From Gammaproteobacteria bacterium (GTDB taxonomy: Bacteria; Pseudomonadota; Gammaproteobacteria; Steroidobacterales; SZUA-146), in the NCBI GenBank assembly GCA_003228965.1, contig QIGP01000190.1, positions 1 through 7,471 of the forward strand: a stretch of DNA of 7,471 nt, given 5' to 3'. Of the stretch, positions 5,869-7,471 are shown one piece after another (position 1 is the stretch's first letter; each line of letters starts with the position of its first letter). Made by a program: the position numbers and the translations under genes. The notes below the pieces were generated by a model. It was not told where the DNA came from, searched no databases, and was given only the letters and a program-made list of their open reading frames with translations.

Positions 5869-7022
5869 CGGGGTAATTCCTTTTCCGCAACGGGCGGTTG
5901 TATACCAAAAATCCGCTGAATGTACGGGAGTCGCTTAAGCACTTCGTAGCCGATTATACAACCTGCGACAGTCGCTCCAAGCACTATCAGAAACTCAGGC
6001 CAGACACCAAGTTGCAACGGCGTCAGCCAGTACCCTACCGCGATAATTATGGTTTGATGCAATATGTAGTAGCAAAACACGGCGCCGGTCAGGTAACGTA
6101 GTAGCGGACGATCAAAGGCCAGATAGCGCTGCGCCAAGCCCAGCACAACCACGATGCTTGTCCAGGCATAGAGAATCTCGATGACTGAGTACAGCTCGCC
6201 CGCAAACGATCGAACAGCATCCGGTAACCGCTCGAAAATCCAGATCGACCACAGTACTATCCAGGTCACCGCCGCCACAGGCAACAGACGCTCTATCCCG
6301 CGCCAAAAACCATCGTGTTTGGCAACAAAATAACCCAGCATGAAGATCGTAAGCCGGTGAGCGTGATTGCCCCAGTCGTCAACCAGTGCGTGAGTTGTTG
6401 GGTACCAGGCGGAGAGCGTGAACGCGTAAATAACGAATGGTACCGGCACGAGAAGCAGTAGACGAATGCGGGAACCAGCGAGCCAGAGGAAGAAATTAGC
6501 CAGACTCCCCGTTGCCAGTCGTTTGAGCCATGGCAACATGGCAAGTACCAATAGAATGTAGACCAACAAGTATACGACATACCAAAGGTGATTCCAGGTC
6601 GGCGTGATAATCGGAAAACCCGGCCCTCCCTTTAGATAGGCTGGATAAAACTTGCCGATACCGGGCTCAACAACGCCAGCCTGGAGCAATTCAAAATAAG
6701 CCTGGGGCATCACCACAAGTAATAACCCACCCAATATCGGTAGCCCTAGCCTGGACAGGCAGGACAAGGCGAACGATTTTCGACTGGTGATTTTATCGGT
6801 GGCAAACCGTATGGCGACACCAGAAATAAAAAACAGCAATGCCAGCCGCCAGGGGTTCAACGTAAGCATGAGAGGATGTGCCGCCGCCGACGTGTATTGG
6901 CTCTTGATATGCCAGCCCCACGTCACGTAAAACATGCCAACGTGATAGAAAATGAGCAGCGAGAAGGCAATAACCCGCAACCAGTCCAGATCGTAGCGAC
7001 GCGTGTGAACGGGTAAATTCAT
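5865..7022 (-). CDS. Acyltransferase family 3 membrane protein
   Basis: This 385-residue polytopic inner-membrane protein matches the acyltransferase-3 family (OpgC/NodX/OafA type), which transfers acyl groups such as acetyl or succinyl to surface carbohydrates or lipids. Seen in the sequence are the N-terminal RRYDLDWLRVIAF (8-20), the likely catalytic His27 in FYHVGMFY (25-32), FFISG (64-68), WNHLWYV (143-149), a HRLTIFMLGYF helix (222-232) and CYYILHQTIII (327-337), with about ten hydrophobic helices. The length is normal. I chose the ATG at 7022 because the family's YDLDWLR motif usually starts within the first 15 residues. A TTG at 7055 in the same frame would add eleven residues; neither has a good ribosome site. 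The gene ends in an ATGA overlap with the VOC lipoprotein gene, so the two form an operon. The acceptor substrate is unknown. The upstream region (7023-7173) is shared with the divergent lipoprotein gene. Confidence 0.9.
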   Translation of the reverse strand: MNLPVHTRRYDLDWLRVIAFSLLIFYHVGMFYVTWGWHIKSQYTSAAAHPLMLTLNPWRLALLFFISGVAIRFATDKITSRKSFALSCLSRLGLPILGGLLLVVMPQAYFELLQAGVVEPGIGKFYPAYLKGGPGFPIITPTWNHLWYVVYLLVYILLVLAMLPWLKRLATGSLANFFLWLAGSRIRLLLLVPVPFVIYAFTLSAWYPTTHALVDDWGNHAHRLTIFMLGYFVAKHDGFWRGIERLLPVAAVTWIVLWSIWIFERLPDAVRSFAGELYSVIEILYAWTSIVVVLGLAQRYLAFDRPLLRYLTGAVFCYYILHQTIIIAVGYWLTPLQLGVWPEFLIVLGATVAGCIIGYEVLKRLPYIQRIFGIQPPVAEKELPR

Positions 7023-7173
7023 AGGTTCATAATAGCGTATTTCGGCTTGCTTCAAGAGATAACCGTTTAACTCTAATATTCGCTGACAAATCGAAAATTT
7101 GCCTAATAAGGTATATTCAACAGCCTCAATTTAGTGTCAGGGAATCGGAAAACGGTTCCGAAAGAGATTTTTC

Positions 7174-7471
7174 GTGAATAGATTTGCATTTAAAGTTGTC
7201 ATGTTCTGCACGCTCATCGGGCTTTCGGGTTGTCCGCAGAAATCTCAGGACACAGCAATAGAAGGTACCGAGTTTTCCATAAGCGCTCCCTGGCTTGAAC
7301 TTAAAACACAAAATTCACGCTATCGACTTCGCATCGACAACAGCTATGAGCAAGTTCCTGCAGGACTCATGCACTACTGGGACATCCAGGTCATGAGCAT
7401 TGGCGAGCAACCGCTAACTCCGCAGCGCATTAAAGTTAGCGGGACTATGCCAGGGCACGGCCATGGTATGG
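7174..7471 (+). CDS. Lipoprotein with HGHGM motif (YtkA/FixH-like), partial
   Basis: The frame begins with GTG at 7174 and stays open for 99 full codons to the window edge, so the 3' end is missing. It starts with a lipoprotein signal peptide: MNRFAFK, a hydrophobic core and the lipobox LSGC with Cys20. The mature part has FSISAPWLELKTQ, YRLRI, an LMHYWDIQV segment and, at the edge, VSGTMPGHGHGM. An 'MPgHGHGMP' signature at the edge of an Ig-like beta sandwich is typical of the YtkA/FixH-like domain, small periplasmic domains often near copper or cytochrome genes; His and Met residues suggest metal contact, but this is inference. The GTG is preferred over the ATG at 7201 because it preserves the positively charged signal-peptide start and has an AAGAGA ribosome site (7162-7167). 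The gene is divergent from the acyltransferase operon; a CTGACA box lies at 7083-7088 and TATATT at 7112-7117, but their 23-base spacing is too long for a good sigma-70 promoter. Confidence 0.75.
   Translation, partial: MNRFAFKVVMFCTLIGLSGCPQKSQDTAIEGTEFSISAPWLELKTQNSRYRLRIDNSYEQVPAGLMHYWDIQVMSIGEQPLTPQRIKVSGTMPGHGHGM

Noticed and set aside
7083..7117. Sigma-70 promoter for the right-edge lipoprotein (CTGACA and TATATT).
   Set aside because: The spacing of 23 bases is too long, and the alternative TAATAA box at 7104 gives only 15; neither is convincing.

Overview
The window looks like chromosomal DNA of a free-living Gram-negative bacterium, most likely a marine or aquatic gammaproteobacterium. 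The reasons are a SapC-family protein next to a TPR-sulfotransferase, a PEP-CTERM (exosortase substrate) protein, two lipobox lipoproteins, a GC content near 50% by eye, and clear Rho-independent terminators. Genus cannot be told from the sequence. No RNA genes, CRISPR array, insertion sequence or origin were seen.

Left part (1-3540), all on the plus strand: a SapC-family gene with its own terminator; a 529-residue protein with N-terminal TPR repeats and a C-terminal PAPS-dependent sulfotransferase domain; then a second TPR gene that stops abruptly. At about 3120 the TPR reading frame gives way, in another frame, to the 3' end of an unrelated gene encoding an aromatic-, Asn- and Gly-rich, secreted-looking domain. 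That second frame ends just before a strong terminator. The arrangement looks like a rearrangement scar (or an assembly join) that fused the 5' half of a TPR gene to the tail of another gene.

Middle part (3540-4475): a 365-base non-coding stretch leads to a PEP-CTERM gene. Right before this gene is an essentially consensus sigma-54 promoter (TGGCACG-N4-TTGCAT, GG-N10-GC), with a good ribosome binding site behind it and a strong terminator after the gene. This monocistronic, RpoN-driven layout fits the known link between PEP-CTERM proteins and the PrsK/PrsR sigma-54 regulatory pair. It is the most informative regulatory signal in the window.

Right part (4600-7471): a six-helix DUF4386-type membrane protein on the plus strand converges on a minus-strand operon. 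In that operon an acyltransferase-3 membrane protein is followed, with an ATGA overlap, by a VOC/glyoxalase-fold lipoprotein. Divergent from this operon, a GTG-initiated lipoprotein begins that carries a HGHGM motif typical of YtkA/FixH-like small periplasmic domains; it runs off the window. The genes are mainly cell-envelope and surface functions, but the window does not show one pathway that ties them all together.
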